Positions 18,138 to 25,911 of a DNA stretch of 44,242 nucleotides are shown one piece after another (the first letter of the stretch is position 1; the number at the start of each line of letters is the position of its first letter). This DNA comes from Bacteroidota bacterium (GTDB lineage: Bacteria; Bacteroidota; Bacteroidia; 2-12-FULL-35-15), in the NCBI GenBank assembly GCA_947447995.1, contig CANFLQ010000010.1, forward strand, positions 1-44,242, given 5' to 3'. The notes under the pieces are model-generated. The model ran no database searches, had not been told where the DNA came from, and was given only the letters and a program-made list of their open reading frames with translations. The translations under genes and the position numbers were made by a program.

Positions 18138-18191
18138 TAAATCGAAGGATGTAATTTTTTTGTTATATGAATATCTTTGCCGACTAACGGT

Positions 18192-18222
18192 TCCTCCCCT
18201 GCGGGGAGGTTAAGAGGGGCTT
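18192..18222. repeat. Palindromic repeat at the 3' end of sufC (family A, copy 2)
   Basis: On the minus strand it reads TAAGCCCCTCTTAACCTCCC followed by CGCAGGGGAGG. Its first bases encode the last residues of SufC (S-P-S) and its TAA is the sufC stop, so the repeat replaced the original end of the gene. The hairpin CCTCCCC/GGGGAGG then sits in the sufC-sufD gap. Confidence 0.88.
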
Positions 18223-18965
18223 ATTTCTTCTTTAATAAAATCGTACCCTTTTTCTTCCAACTCCAGCGCCAATTCTTTTGGTCCCGATTTTACAATTTTT
18301 CCGTTGTATAAAATATGCACCACATCAGGAACAATGTAATCTAAAAGTCGTTGGTAGTGGGTAATTACAATGGTCGCATTGTCGTTTGATTTTAGTTTAT
18401 TTACACCGCCTGCAACAATACGTAATGCATCAATATCAAGCCCACTGTCGGTTTCATCTAATATGGCTAATTTGGGTTGAAGCATTGCCATTTGAAATAT
18501 CTCGTTGCGTTTTTTTTCTCCGCCGCTAAAACCTTCGTTTACAGAGCGATTTGCAAGCTTAGCATCCAACTCTACTAATTTTTGTTTTTCTTTTACCAGT
18601 GCTAAAAAATCTTTAGCTTCCATTGGTGTTTCCCCTTTGTAAGCTCTTATTTCATTGATAGCAGTTCGTAAAAAGTTGATATTGCTAACACCCGGAATCT
18701 CCACAGGATATTGAAAAGCAAGGAACAAACCTTCTCTGGCTCGGTCTTCGGTAGATAGATCTAACAAATTTTTACCATTGAAAATAACTTCCCCTTCGGT
18801 AACTTCATAATCTTGTCTGCCTGCTAAAACAGAGGATAGCGTACTTTTTCCGGCACCGTTTGGTCCCATGATAGCGTGTACTTCGCCTGCTTTAATTTCT
18901 AAATTAATTCCTTTCAGAATTTCTTTTCCGTCGATTGACGCATGTAAATTTTTAATGCTTAACAT
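18210..18965 (-). CDS. sufC: Fe-S cluster assembly ATPase SufC
   Basis: A 251-residue ABC-type ATPase that powers the SufBC2D scaffold in the cytoplasm. Walker A is GPNGAGKST (residues 34-42), the ABC signature is GFSGGEKKRNE (about residue 150), and Walker B with the SufC-typical extension is LAILDETDSGLD (about residue 175). The H-loop is visible in VITHYQRLL. The C-terminus ends in EEISPS, whose last codons and stop come from a palindromic repeat (18192-18222). It lies 98 bases after sufB, a gap filled by a different palindromic repeat. Confidence 0.96.
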   Translation of the reverse strand: MLSIKNLHASIDGKEILKGINLEIKAGEVHAIMGPNGAGKSTLSSVLAGRQDYEVTEGEVIFNGKNLLDLSTEDRAREGLFLAFQYPVEIPGVSNINFLRTAINEIRAYKGETPMEAKDFLALVKEKQKLVELDAKLANRSVNEGFSGGEKKRNEIFQMAMLQPKLAILDETDSGLDIDALRIVAGGVNKLKSNDNATIVITHYQRLLDYIVPDVVHILYNGKIVKSGPKELALELEEKGYDFIKEEISPS

Positions 18966-18978
18966 ATTTTCTCTTTTT

Positions 18979-19054
18979 TACCACTAAGACACTAAGCTCA
19001 CTAAGTTTCACAAAGGCTTAGTGTTTCTCTGTGTTCTAAGTATCTTAGTGGTGA
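18979..19054. repeat. Palindromic repeat between sufB and sufC (family B)
   Basis: ACCACTAAGACACTAAG at the left (about 18980-18996) pairs imperfectly with CTAAGTATCTTAGTGGT at the right (about 19037-19053), with inner CTAAG/CTTAG copies between them. This type of ACCACTAAG...CTTAGTGGT repeat is unrelated in sequence to the GC-rich family A. It nearly fills the gap inside the operon, so the sufB-sufC transcript must carry the hairpin. Confidence 0.8.
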
Positions 19055-19063
19055 ATTTATTAT

Positions 19064-20515
19064 TTATCCTACACTACCTTCCAAACTCACCGCCAACAGC
19101 TTTTGTGCTTCCACAGCAAACTCCATAGGCAATTTATTTAATACTTCTTTGCAATAACCGTTTACAATCAAACCAATTGCTTTTTCATTATCAATGCCAC
19201 GTTGTTTGCAATAAAACAATTGATCTTCACCAATTTTTGAAGTGGTTGCTTCGTGTTCAACAACGGCTGTTTTATCTTTAATCTCGATGTATGGAAACGT
19301 GTGCGCACCGCATTTATCGCCCATCAACAAACTATCGCATTGCGAAAAATTACGGGCGTTTGTTGCACCTTTTGCAATACGTACCAAACCTCGGTAACTG
19401 TTATTACTAAAACCTGCCGATATACCTTTGGAGATAATAGTGCTTCTGGTATTTTTACCCAGATGCATCATTTTTGTACCTGTATCCGCTTGTTGATAGT
19501 TATTGGTAAGCGCAACCGAATAAAATTCGCCAACCGAATTATCACCTTTTAAAATTACCGAAGGATATTTCCAGGTAACTGCAGAGCCTGTTTCTACCTG
19601 TGTCCAGGATATTTTTGAATTGTCTTCCAAACAAATACCGCGTTTGGTAACAAAGTTAAAGATGCCACCTATCCCATTTTTATCACCGGGATACCAGTTT
19701 TGAACGGTGCTGTATTTTATTTCTGCATTTTTATGTGCAATAAGCTCTACTACTGCGGCGTGTAATTGATTTTCGTCACGCATAGGAGCGGTACAACCTT
19801 CGAGGTAACTCACATACGAATCCTCTTCGGCAACAATTAAAGTACGTTCAAACTGACCGGTACCGGCGGAGTTGATACGGAAATAGGTGGATAATTCCAT
19901 CGGGCAACGAACGCCTTTTGGGATATAACAAAACGAGCCATCTGTAAAAACAGCGGCGTTTAAAGCAGCATAAAAGTTATCGGTATACGGAACAACTGTT
20001 CCCATGTATTTTTTAATTAGTTCGGGATGTTCCTGAACGGCTTCACCAAACGAACAAAAAATGATGCCTTTTTCGGATAATACTTCTTTAAAAGTAGTTT
20101 TTACTGAAACACTGTCCATGATCACATCCACGGCTATTCGGCTTTCTACGCCTGAAAGGCGTTTTTGTTCTTCAATGGAAATGCCTAGTTTTTCAAATGT
20201 TTTTAATAATTCGGGATCCACTTCATCTAAACTACCCAATGTTTTTTTAGGCTTTGGAGCAGAGTAATAAATGATGTCCTGAAAATTTGGTTTTTCATAA
20301 TGAACATGCGCCCATTTTGGTTCTTCAAGGGTAGTCCAGTAACGATATGCTTTTAAGCGATATTCCAATAACCATTCCGGCTCATTCTTCTTTTTAGAAA
20401 TAAACCTGATGATGTCTTCACTTAATCCTTTTGGGGCGTTATCAGCTTCAATATCGGTAACAAAACCGTATTTATATTCTTCGTTGATCGTTTCCGCTAA
20501 AACTTCGTTGGCCAT
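19064..20515 (-). CDS. sufB: Fe-S cluster assembly protein SufB
   Basis: SufB is the scaffold subunit on which the new Fe-S cluster is built. The 483-residue length is standard. Conserved parts include [15 protein letters not shown], the [20 protein letters not shown] region, [19 protein letters not shown], the conserved Cys in [11 protein letters not shown], and the C-terminal [20 protein letters not shown] with the Cys and His thought to touch the cluster, then [10 protein letters not shown]. It begins 7 bases after the nucleotidyltransferase gene, so it is cotranscribed with that unrelated insert. Confidence 0.97.
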   Translation of the reverse strand: MANEVLAETINEEYKYGFVTDIEADNAPKGLSEDIIRFISKKKNEPEWLLEYRLKAYRYWTTLEEPKWAHVHYEKPNFQDIIYYSAPKPKKTLGSLDEVDPELLKTFEKLGISIEEQKRLSGVESRIAVDVIMDSVSVKTTFKEVLSEKGIIFCSFGEAVQEHPELIKKYMGTVVPYTDNFYAALNAAVFTDGSFCYIPKGVRCPMELSTYFRINSAGTGQFERTLIVAEEDSYVSYLEGCTAPMRDENQLHAAVVELIAHKNAEIKYSTVQNWYPGDKNGIGGIFNFVTKRGICLEDNSKISWTQVETGSAVTWKYPSVILKGDNSVGEFYSVALTNNYQQADTGTKMMHLGKNTRSTIISKGISAGFSNNSYRGLVRIAKGATNARNFSQCDSLLMGDKCGAHTFPYIEIKDKTAVVEHEATTSKIGEDQLFYCKQRGIDNEKAIGLIVNGYCKEVLNKLPMEFAVEAQKLLAVSLEGSVG

Positions 20516-20522
20516 TTTTAAA

Positions 20523-20993
20523 TTATCTTCTGTGCATTTTTTTTAATTGTTCCGCATCTTCTTTGTCTTTTACCCGAGCAGATTTTTCCTTTTCTTCAAT
20601 CAGTGTATTTACGTGTAATACCCTTAATTCAACATTTTCATTTATTTTGAACGTATCTGAAAGTTGATAACATTCTTCAAAACGGTTTTGTTTAAAAAAT
20701 TGTAAATCACTCATCAAATCAATATATATTCCATTGCTAAGTAATATTTCTGCAAAACCTGCTAATAATGGGTATGTTAAAAACGCTTCGCAGCCTTCAA
20801 TATTTTTTTCTTGTAAAGCACTAACAAGTTTTTTGCGGTTGTCTAACGATTCATCTAACCATAAATCTACGTCTCCAGTTGAACGCGAAACACCATGGTA
20901 ATTGACAGCCAGTCCTCCAACCAAAATATATTTTACTTTATGTTTATATAATAATTGAAAAAATTCAATAATTTCTTTTTCAAAAATATCCAT
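20523..20993 (-). CDS. Small nucleotidyltransferase-fold protein (DUF6036/AbiEii-like)
   Basis: A 156-residue protein with the minimal nucleotidyltransferase core: [20 protein letters not shown] followed by DVDLWLDE (G26-G27, then D41 and D43 as the likely metal-binding pair). The GG-A-HG-R-T-D-D pattern fits the DUF6036/AbiEii-like group, in which many members are parts of toxin-antitoxin or phage-defence pairs. The 62-residue gene just upstream (2-base gap) is its likely partner. The pair is set between the A-type carrier gene and sufB, an odd place, and the two share the suf promoter. Its substrate is unknown; a household tRNA or protein-modifying role is also possible. Confidence 0.72.
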   Translation of the reverse strand: MDIFEKEIIEFFQLLYKHKVKYILVGGLAVNYHGVSRSTGDVDLWLDESLDNRKKLVSALQEKNIEGCEAFLTYPLLAGFAEILLSNGIYIDLMSDLQFFKQNRFEECYQLSDTFKINENVELRVLHVNTLIEEKEKSARVKDKEDAEQLKKMHRR

Positions 20994-20995
20994 AT

Positions 20996-21184
20996 CTAAA
21001 ATTTTAAAACAATCCCCTTGCCTTGAGGCTTTTTTATTGAATCGTTTTTAAATAGCAGAGATAATTTCATTAACTCAAATGCTTTATTTATTCTTTCATT
21101 ATGGTTCAACGCAAAATCTTCAAGTAAACGCCTTTCATTTATTTTGTTGCTATCTGCTGTGGTATGTAAAATTAATTTCGCCAT
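20996..21184 (-). CDS. Small conserved-looking partner of the nucleotidyltransferase
   Basis: A 62-residue hydrophilic protein (MAKLILHTTADSNKINERRL ... SIKKPQGKGIVLKF) with a probable central helix region. It ends 2 bases before the nucleotidyltransferase gene, the tight spacing typical of toxin-antitoxin or regulator-enzyme pairs. I recognise no named family. Its start codon abuts a GC-rich palindromic repeat (21185-21213). It may be an antitoxin or specificity factor, but this is inference from spacing only. Confidence 0.6.
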   Translation of the reverse strand: MAKLILHTTADSNKINERRLLEDFALNHNERINKAFELMKLSLLFKNDSIKKPQGKGIVLKF

Positions 21185-21213
21185 GAGCCCCTCCAGCCTC
21201 CCCGTGGGGGAGG
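21185..21213. repeat. Palindromic repeat directly upstream of the 62-residue gene (family A, copy 3)
   Basis: GAGCCCCTCCAGCCTCCCC followed by GTGGGGGAGGCC, with the arms CCTCCCC and GGGGAGG. It ends against the start codon at 21184 and is oriented opposite to the copies at 18192 and 21281. Confidence 0.85.
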
Positions 21214-21280
21214 CCTTTTTGTTTTTTGTTATTTTATATGCCTTTTTTGTTTTTCATTTTGCTTTAGTATAACCCTTTTC

Positions 21281-21312
21281 TCCTCCCCTTCGGGGAGGTC
21301 GGGAGGGGCTTA
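21281..21312. repeat. Palindromic repeat at the 3' end of the A-type carrier gene (family A, copy 4)
   Basis: On the minus strand it reads TAAGCCCCTCCCGACCTCCC then CGAAGGGGAGGA. The TAA at its start is the stop codon of the carrier gene (21310-21312), the same relation as at the end of sufC. Together with copy 3 it brackets the 97 bases before the nucleotidyltransferase pair. Confidence 0.88.
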
Positions 21313-21636
21313 CACTCCAAACGACTCTCCACAACCGCAAGTTCTAGTTGCGTTGGGGTTATTAAATACAAAGCCTTTACCGTTTAGTCCGCCGGAATAA
21401 TCCAATTCGGTACCAATTAAGTATAAAAACGACTTTTTATCTACGGCTATTTTGATTCCTTTATCTTCAAATATCTGGTCGCCATCCTTAATGATGTTGT
21501 CAAACTCCAGTTTATATGAAAGTCCGGAACACCCGCCACCATCAACGCCAACTCGTATAAAAGTACCTTCGGGTTTATTGTCCTGTGCAATTAAGCTCAA
21601 TGCGTGCTGTTTTGCGTTTTCTGAAACTGTTATCAT
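21310..21636 (-). CDS. A-type Fe-S carrier (IscA/SufA/ErpA family)
   Basis: A 108-residue carrier that receives Fe-S clusters from the SufBCD scaffold and hands them to target proteins. The three family cysteines are present: GVDGGGCSGLSYKLEF in the middle and TRTCGCGESFGV at the C-terminus. It is the first gene of the suf operon, with its own promoter and operator-like palindromes just upstream (21674-21730). IscA, SufA and ErpA cannot be told apart by sequence alone here; the context suggests SufA. Confidence 0.95.
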   Translation of the reverse strand: MITVSENAKQHALSLIAQDNKPEGTFIRVGVDGGGCSGLSYKLEFDNIIKDGDQIFEDKGIKIAVDKKSFLYLIGTELDYSGGLNGKGFVFNNPNATRTCGCGESFGV

Positions 21637-21673
21637 TTTTAGATGTATTAAAATAAATTTTTACACTATCCTT

Positions 21674-21686
21674 ATTTAGACTAAAT
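21674..21686. promoter_or_regulatory. Operator-like palindrome in the suf operon leader
   Basis: ATTTAGACTAAAT is a perfect 6-1-6 palindrome and lies about 5 to 20 bases downstream of the predicted transcription start of the suf operon. The half-sites TTTAG/CTAAA look like those bound by DtxR-type metal regulators, but no regulator gene is in the window, so the assignment is open. Confidence 0.5.
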
Positions 21687-21698
21687 CTAATATTACTG

Positions 21699-21730
21699 CA
21701 AAGATACCTATAAATAGGTATTGTAAGCAA
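21699..21730 (-). promoter_or_regulatory. Promoter of the suf operon with an internal palindrome
   Basis: On the minus strand TTG (plus 21728-21730), 21 bases and TATCTTTG (plus 21699-21706) match the Bacteroidetes -33/-7 promoter. The spacer is largely filled by a perfect 8-2-8 palindrome, ATACCTATAAATAGGTAT (21704-21721). A repressor bound there would block RNA polymerase, so Fe-S or iron control of the operon is likely. Confidence 0.7.
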
Positions 21731-21783
21731 GTATTTTTTAGATATAAATTCAAAACCTGTATAAATTCCCTATTTTAATTCAA

Positions 21784-21936
21784 CAGGTCGCTCCTATGGA
21801 GCTAAAGATAATTGCTCTATATTATTTTCTACAAACAGATTGCTCCTCTGGAGCTTTTAAAAATCCCGTAGGGATTTACTGTTTGTAGAAATTTAGTTTT
21901 TGATTGTTTAAAATAAGCTCCATTAGGAGCGACCTG
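21784..21936. repeat. Nested palindromic repeat cassette
   Basis: The outer arms CAGGTCGCTCCTATGGAGCT (21784-21803) and AGCTCCATTAGGAGCGACCTG minus one base (21916-21936) are inverted copies. Inside lie CTACAAACAG/CTGTTTGTAG (21829-21838 and 21879-21888), GCTCCTCTGGAGC (21842-21854) and AATCCCGTAGGGATT (21862-21876). With the terminator at 21986 it fills most of the 404-base gap 21637-22040. It could be a composite REP element; no coding capacity was seen. Confidence 0.82.
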
Positions 21937-21985
21937 TGAAAAATTAAGCAAGCCCAATACCCCAAAACTTTAAAAGTAAATGCAC

Positions 21986-22018
21986 AAAAAAACACCGTAC
22001 AAAAGCACGGTGTTTTTT
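21986..22018 (-). terminator. Terminator of the fabG-like gene (bidirectional form)
   Basis: AAAAAACACCGT pairs with ACGGTGTTTTTT around a short loop with the extra pair AC/GC region. It lies 22 bases beyond the stop of the minus-strand fabG-like gene. The A and T runs on both sides mean it could act on either strand. The same ACACCGT stem recurs at 36881-36910. Confidence 0.88.
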
Positions 22019-22040
22019 AAAGAGTATAATTTAATATGTA

Positions 22041-23435
22041 TTAAGCACCCAAAAAATTACCTCCGCAAACACGGATAATTTGTCCGCTTACGCCCGAAGC
22101 GCCAGGGCTTGCTAAAAAGGCAATCATATTTGCAATATCGCTTGGATGCCCCGCTTGGCTTAATGCACTTAATCTACGACCAAAAAATGCTGTCATAGCA
22201 GGCATTTTAGCTGTCATGGCTGTTTCAATAAACCCAGGAGCTACTGCATTGATAGTGATTTTTTTATCTTTAGTTGTTTGAGATAATGATCTTACATAAC
22301 CAATTACACCTGCTTTTGTAGTTGCATAATTTGTTTGTCCAAAATTACCAGCAAATCCCGAAGTAGAGGAAAGCGAAATGATTCTACCGTTTTCGTTAAC
22401 CACACCAGCAGCTAAAAGTGCTTTATTAACGCTAACAATAGCATTTAAGTTTACACTGATAACCATGTCCCAGGCAGCAGCATCCATATTACCAATTGTT
22501 TTATCACGGGTAATACCGGCATTGTGCACAATTATATCTACACCACCACCCAATTCGTTTTTAATAAAATCGATAATGGTAGTTGCCGCATCAGGAGCGC
22601 TCATATCAACACCAATAAATTTACCGTTAATGGATGTAGCAACTGCTTTGCCTGCTTCTGCATCACCCGGGCGGTCAAGAATAACCACTGTAGCACCTTC
22701 AGAAGCCAATCTACGTGCAGTTCCTTCGCCAATACCGCGTGCCGAACCGGTTACAATTGCAGTTTTTCCGGCAAGTGATTTTTCTAAAGCAACAACTTGT
22801 TTTGGGCTTGTTTCAATACTTGCTTCAATTACTTGACCAGTAACAAAAGCACTTGCATCTGAAAGTAAAAAATGAAGGTATGGTAATAATGATTTATCAT
22901 TCGCATCCTTAGCGGAGGATAAGCGTAAAAGGTTTATGGTAGCACCTTTAGCACCTATTTCTTTTGCAACAGAACGGCTAAATCCTTCTATACCTTGTTG
23001 TACAGTACAATATTCAACGTACGCTTCAATTGAATTTAATCCACTTGTTTCAATTGATTTTGGAACTGAATCACATACAATAACAACTCTGGAGCAAAGA
23101 TTTAGTTTTTTAACATTGTTTTTGAAAAACTCATACATATTTTTCAAATCAGCCACATTAACTATACCGGTAGCATCATAAACCAATGCATTTGCTTTTT
23201 CTTCTTTAGAAACAATTACTTGTGAAGCGCCACCTAATTCTTTAAAAGCAGCATCATAAATACTGGAATTAATTCCGCCAGGCGCACTACCTAAAACTAC
23301 TTTTTTGCTTTCTAAAATATTTTTTTTCCAATTTTCTTTTATTCTGTTAAGCGGTGTAGGAACAGGCACTCCAATTGATTTAAATATTTTTTTAAAAATC
23401 CCTTTGTTCCCTTTTTCTAATAAAAAATCGCCCAT
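22041..23435 (-). CDS. High-molecular-weight 3-oxoacyl-ACP reductase (FabG4-like)
   Basis: A 464-residue member of the short-chain dehydrogenases, larger than ordinary FabG (about 245). Residues 1-215 form a degenerate Rossmann-like domain, and residues 220-464 the active reductase: nucleotide-binding TGSARGIG (229-236), NAG (305-307), the catalytic Ser in ISLSSTSG, and Y370-x3-K374 in NYATTKAG. It likely reduces 3-oxoacyl groups on ACP or CoA with NAD(P)H. It is transcribed from a promoter overlapping a perfect 15-bp inverted repeat and faces two patatin-like lipase genes, which suggests a joint role in acyl-lipid turnover. Such long FabG proteins often sit with fatty-acid or polyhydroxyalkanoate genes. 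Confidence 0.9.
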   Translation of the reverse strand: MGDFLLEKGNKGIFKKIFKSIGVPVPTPLNRIKENWKKNILESKKVVLGSAPGGINSSIYDAAFKELGGASQVIVSKEEKANALVYDATGIVNVADLKNMYEFFKNNVKKLNLCSRVVIVCDSVPKSIETSGLNSIEAYVEYCTVQQGIEGFSRSVAKEIGAKGATINLLRLSSAKDANDKSLLPYLHFLLSDASAFVTGQVIEASIETSPKQVVALEKSLAGKTAIVTGSARGIGEGTARRLASEGATVVILDRPGDAEAGKAVATSINGKFIGVDMSAPDAATTIIDFIKNELGGGVDIIVHNAGITRDKTIGNMDAAAWDMVISVNLNAIVSVNKALLAAGVVNENGRIISLSSTSGFAGNFGQTNYATTKAGVIGYVRSLSQTTKDKKITINAVAPGFIETAMTAKMPAMTAFFGRRLSALSQAGHPSDIANMIAFLASPGASGVSGQIIRVCGGNFLGA

Positions 23436-23483
23436 GATGTATACGTTTTATGTTTAACTATTTTAATATGTTCTATCTTAAGA

Positions 23484-23514
23484 CAAACATATAACTATTA
23501 TTATTATTATGCAA
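23484..23514 (-). promoter_or_regulatory. Promoter of the fabG-like gene
   Basis: On the minus strand TTG (plus 23512-23514), 20 bases and TATGTTTG (plus 23484-23491) give an ideal Bacteroidetes promoter, with the ATG about 50 bases on. The -33 TTG lies at the loop of the perfect inverted repeat at 23498-23529. Confidence 0.7.
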
Positions 23515-23529
23515 GCATAATAATAATAA
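23498..23529. repeat. Perfect 15-bp inverted repeat, probable operator
   Basis: TTATTATTATTATGC, a 2-base spacer (AA) and GCATAATAATAATAA form a perfect palindrome in the fabG-patatin divergent region, centred on the -33 element of the fabG-like promoter. Its place argues for a repressor-binding site rather than a terminator, because no T run of the usual kind follows. Confidence 0.75.
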
Positions 23530-23739
23530 AGTTGATAATTAACAGTTATATCTATGTAAAGCAGCGTTAGGTATGATTTTACTGTCTATAATAAATAGAG
23601 GATGTATCCACCATCCAATAATCTGTGTTTTATCTAACTAATTAGGATGGTCGGTAAATTTCATGTATTATTATAAGAATTAAAAAATGTATCTTTTTTT
23701 TAGAACCACTCGTATTCATGGTTTAATAATGTACTTGTA

Positions 23740-23765
23740 GATGGTTTAGTTAGATGGTTTAGTTG
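23740..23765 (+). repeat. Tandem 13-bp direct repeat upstream of the patatin genes
   Basis: GATGGTTTAGTTA is followed at once by GATGGTTTAGTTG, ending 32 bases before the patatin start. Such back-to-back repeats can be activator-binding sites, or simple slippage. The rest of the gap (23530-23739) shows no other clear feature. Confidence 0.55.
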
Positions 23766-23797
23766 AAGTTTAAATACGATATAGAAATTAATTATTT

Positions 23798-24814
23798 ATG
23801 AGTAAAAAAAAAATAGCATTGGCCTTACAAGGTGGCGGATCGCATGGAGCTTATACTTGGGGAATTTTAGAACGATTGTTGGAAGAAGATAGATTTGACA
23901 TAAGAGGTATATGTGGCGCCAGCTCAGGGGCTATGAATGCGGCCATCGTTTCTTATGGAATGCATATTGGAGGAAATCAAGGGGCTATTGATTTGTTAAA
24001 TGTATTTTGGACAACGGTAGCAAATGGTTCAAAGCAATCGTTTATTCAACCAAGTATTTTTGATAAACTTAATAGTCCTGGTAGTCTTGATTTTTCTATT
24101 GGATACCATATTGTTAATACTATTATGTCCAATTTTTCCCCTTACGATTTGGATCCAACCGATTCCAACACCAATCACCTGAGGGATTTATTATTAGAAC
24201 TTATTGATTTTAACGAATTAAGAAAAAGCAACATTCAGGTATTTGCAAGTGCTACCAATGTATTAACCAGCAAACCTAAAGTATTTAAACATTCGGAAAT
24301 TACGGTTGATACATTAATGGCATCCGCTGCGCTGCCTTTATTGTATAAAGCAATAAAAATTGAAGGGGAGCTTTATTGGGATGGCATATTGTTATGCAAT
24401 CCGCAATTAGATCCACTTATTAATTTTACCGATACCAAGGATGTTGTTGTTGTAAAAGTTAGTCCCGCTCATTTTAATACAGTACCTAAAACAATAAGAG
24501 AAATTCACGATAGAATAAGCCAAATAAGCTTACATGCCAGTTTAATGGCTGAAATGAAATTACTTTTTTATAAAAATGAGTTAGTGGATAAAGGATTTGA
24601 TATGGGTGGAAAATTACGAAAAATATTTTATCACGAAATTACGGCAGATTATGTTATGGATGACTTAAGCTTAACAAGCAGGTTAAATCATACCCCTGAA
24701 TTTTTAAATTTGTTGCGACAAAGAGGTCGTGCGCAAGCGGAAAATTGGTTACATGGCGATGCTCAATTTATTGAAGTGGAGTGTACATTAGATATAAAAA
24801 AGGTGTATTTGTAA
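23798..24814 (+). CDS. Patatin-like phospholipase, first of a tandem pair
   Basis: A 338-residue patatin-family hydrolase that would release fatty acids from lipids with a Ser-Asp dyad. The oxyanion-hole motif is QGGGSHGAYTWG (residues 12-17 core), the nucleophile S42 lies in GICGASSG, and the Asp is D195 in YWDGILLCNP. The usual DGG/DGA here is DGI, a mild change that may alter the site. There is no signal peptide, so it is probably cytoplasmic. The second patatin gene follows after 29 bases and is about half identical, with the same DI/DLKKVY ending, so this is a tandem duplication. The pair faces a fabG-like gene. Confidence 0.92.
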   Translation: MSKKKIALALQGGGSHGAYTWGILERLLEEDRFDIRGICGASSGAMNAAIVSYGMHIGGNQGAIDLLNVFWTTVANGSKQSFIQPSIFDKLNSPGSLDFSIGYHIVNTIMSNFSPYDLDPTDSNTNHLRDLLLELIDFNELRKSNIQVFASATNVLTSKPKVFKHSEITVDTLMASAALPLLYKAIKIEGELYWDGILLCNPQLDPLINFTDTKDVVVVKVSPAHFNTVPKTIREIHDRISQISLHASLMAEMKLLFYKNELVDKGFDMGGKLRKIFYHEITADYVMDDLSLTSRLNHTPEFLNLLRQRGRAQAENWLHGDAQFIEVECTLDIKKVYL

Positions 24815-24843
24815 CGTTATTAATGGAAGCGAATTATATAAAC

Positions 24844-25881
24844 ATGAAGGCAAAAAAAACAAGTACTAAGAGAAAAAAAATAGCCATTGCATTGCAAGGT
24901 GGCGGCTCACACGGTGCTTATACATGGGGAGTTTTAGAGCGACTGCTGGAGGAGGATTTATTTGATATACGTGGAATTTGCGGGGCAAGTTCTGGCGCGC
25001 AAGTAGCGGCGGTTACTGTTTATGGCCTACATGTAGGAGGTAATAAAGGAGGAATAGAATTATTGGGTAAATTTTGGAACGCATTGGCAAAAGGGCATCA
25101 ACATTCCTTATTACAACCAGGTATATTGGACGATGATTTGTATCCCGGAGGATTGGATTATTCGCCTGGCTACCACATGTTGAGTAACCTTGCAAAAGTA
25201 TTTTCACCTTATGATCTTGATCCGTTTAACATACAACCCAATCACTTAAAACAATTATTAGAAAGCCTTATTGATGTTGATGCGCTTAGAAATAGCGAAA
25301 CAAAATTATTTGTAAGCGCTACTAATGTAAAAACGTGTAAACCAAAAGTGTTTGGGCCTAATCAAATAACAATGGAAGCACTATTAGCATCTTCGGCATT
25401 GCCTGTTATTTTTAAAGCGGTTGAAATTGATGGCGAATTTTACTGGGATGGAGGCTATTTAGGTAACCCCCCAATTGACCCACTTATAGACGGTACCGAT
25501 GCCGACGATATTTTAACATTGAAAATAAATCCTACTCTTATTACTAAGGAACCTACCTCATCTAAAGAAATTCACGATCGTATAGGACAAATAAGTTTAA
25601 GTACCAGTTTAATGGCGGAAATGCGCATGTTGGCATTTCAAGATGAATTACTGGAATATGGATACGATTTAAAAGATAAAATACGGAAAATACGTTACCA
25701 TGAAATAAGTGCCGACGAAACCCTAAATGATTTGGGATTAACCAGCAAATTTAACCATTCCGAAAAATTTTTAAATAGCTTGCGAAAACGTGGGCATGCG
25801 GCTGCAGAAAAATGGCTGAAAGAAAATTACGATAAGGTAGGAGTAGAATCGTCCGTTGATTTAAAAAAAGTATATGTTTAA
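24844..25881 (+). CDS. Patatin-like phospholipase, second of a tandem pair
   Basis: A 345-residue patatin-family hydrolase. I chose the ATG at 24844 (MKAKKTSTKRKKIAIALQGG) because it lies just before the family start. The frame is open upstream to 24781, which would overlap the previous gene by 34 bases. Motifs are GGGSHG (residues 19-24), GASSG with the nucleophile S49 (47-51), and the intact DGG in FYWDGGYLGNPP. The canonical Asp motif here, against DGI in its neighbour, suggests the two copies have diverged in function. It is cytoplasmic by appearance and probably co-transcribed with the first copy. Confidence 0.92.
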   Translation: MKAKKTSTKRKKIAIALQGGGSHGAYTWGVLERLLEEDLFDIRGICGASSGAQVAAVTVYGLHVGGNKGGIELLGKFWNALAKGHQHSLLQPGILDDDLYPGGLDYSPGYHMLSNLAKVFSPYDLDPFNIQPNHLKQLLESLIDVDALRNSETKLFVSATNVKTCKPKVFGPNQITMEALLASSALPVIFKAVEIDGEFYWDGGYLGNPPIDPLIDGTDADDILTLKINPTLITKEPTSSKEIHDRIGQISLSTSLMAEMRMLAFQDELLEYGYDLKDKIRKIRYHEISADETLNDLGLTSKFNHSEKFLNSLRKRGHAAAEKWLKENYDKVGVESSVDLKKVYV

Positions 25882-25911
25882 AACGATACGTTTTTGTATA
25901 AATAAAAAATC

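Noticed and set aside
24781-24843. An extended second patatin start overlapping the first gene
   Set aside because: The extra 21 residues are absent from the duplicate copy; the ATG at 24844 gives the matching N-terminus.
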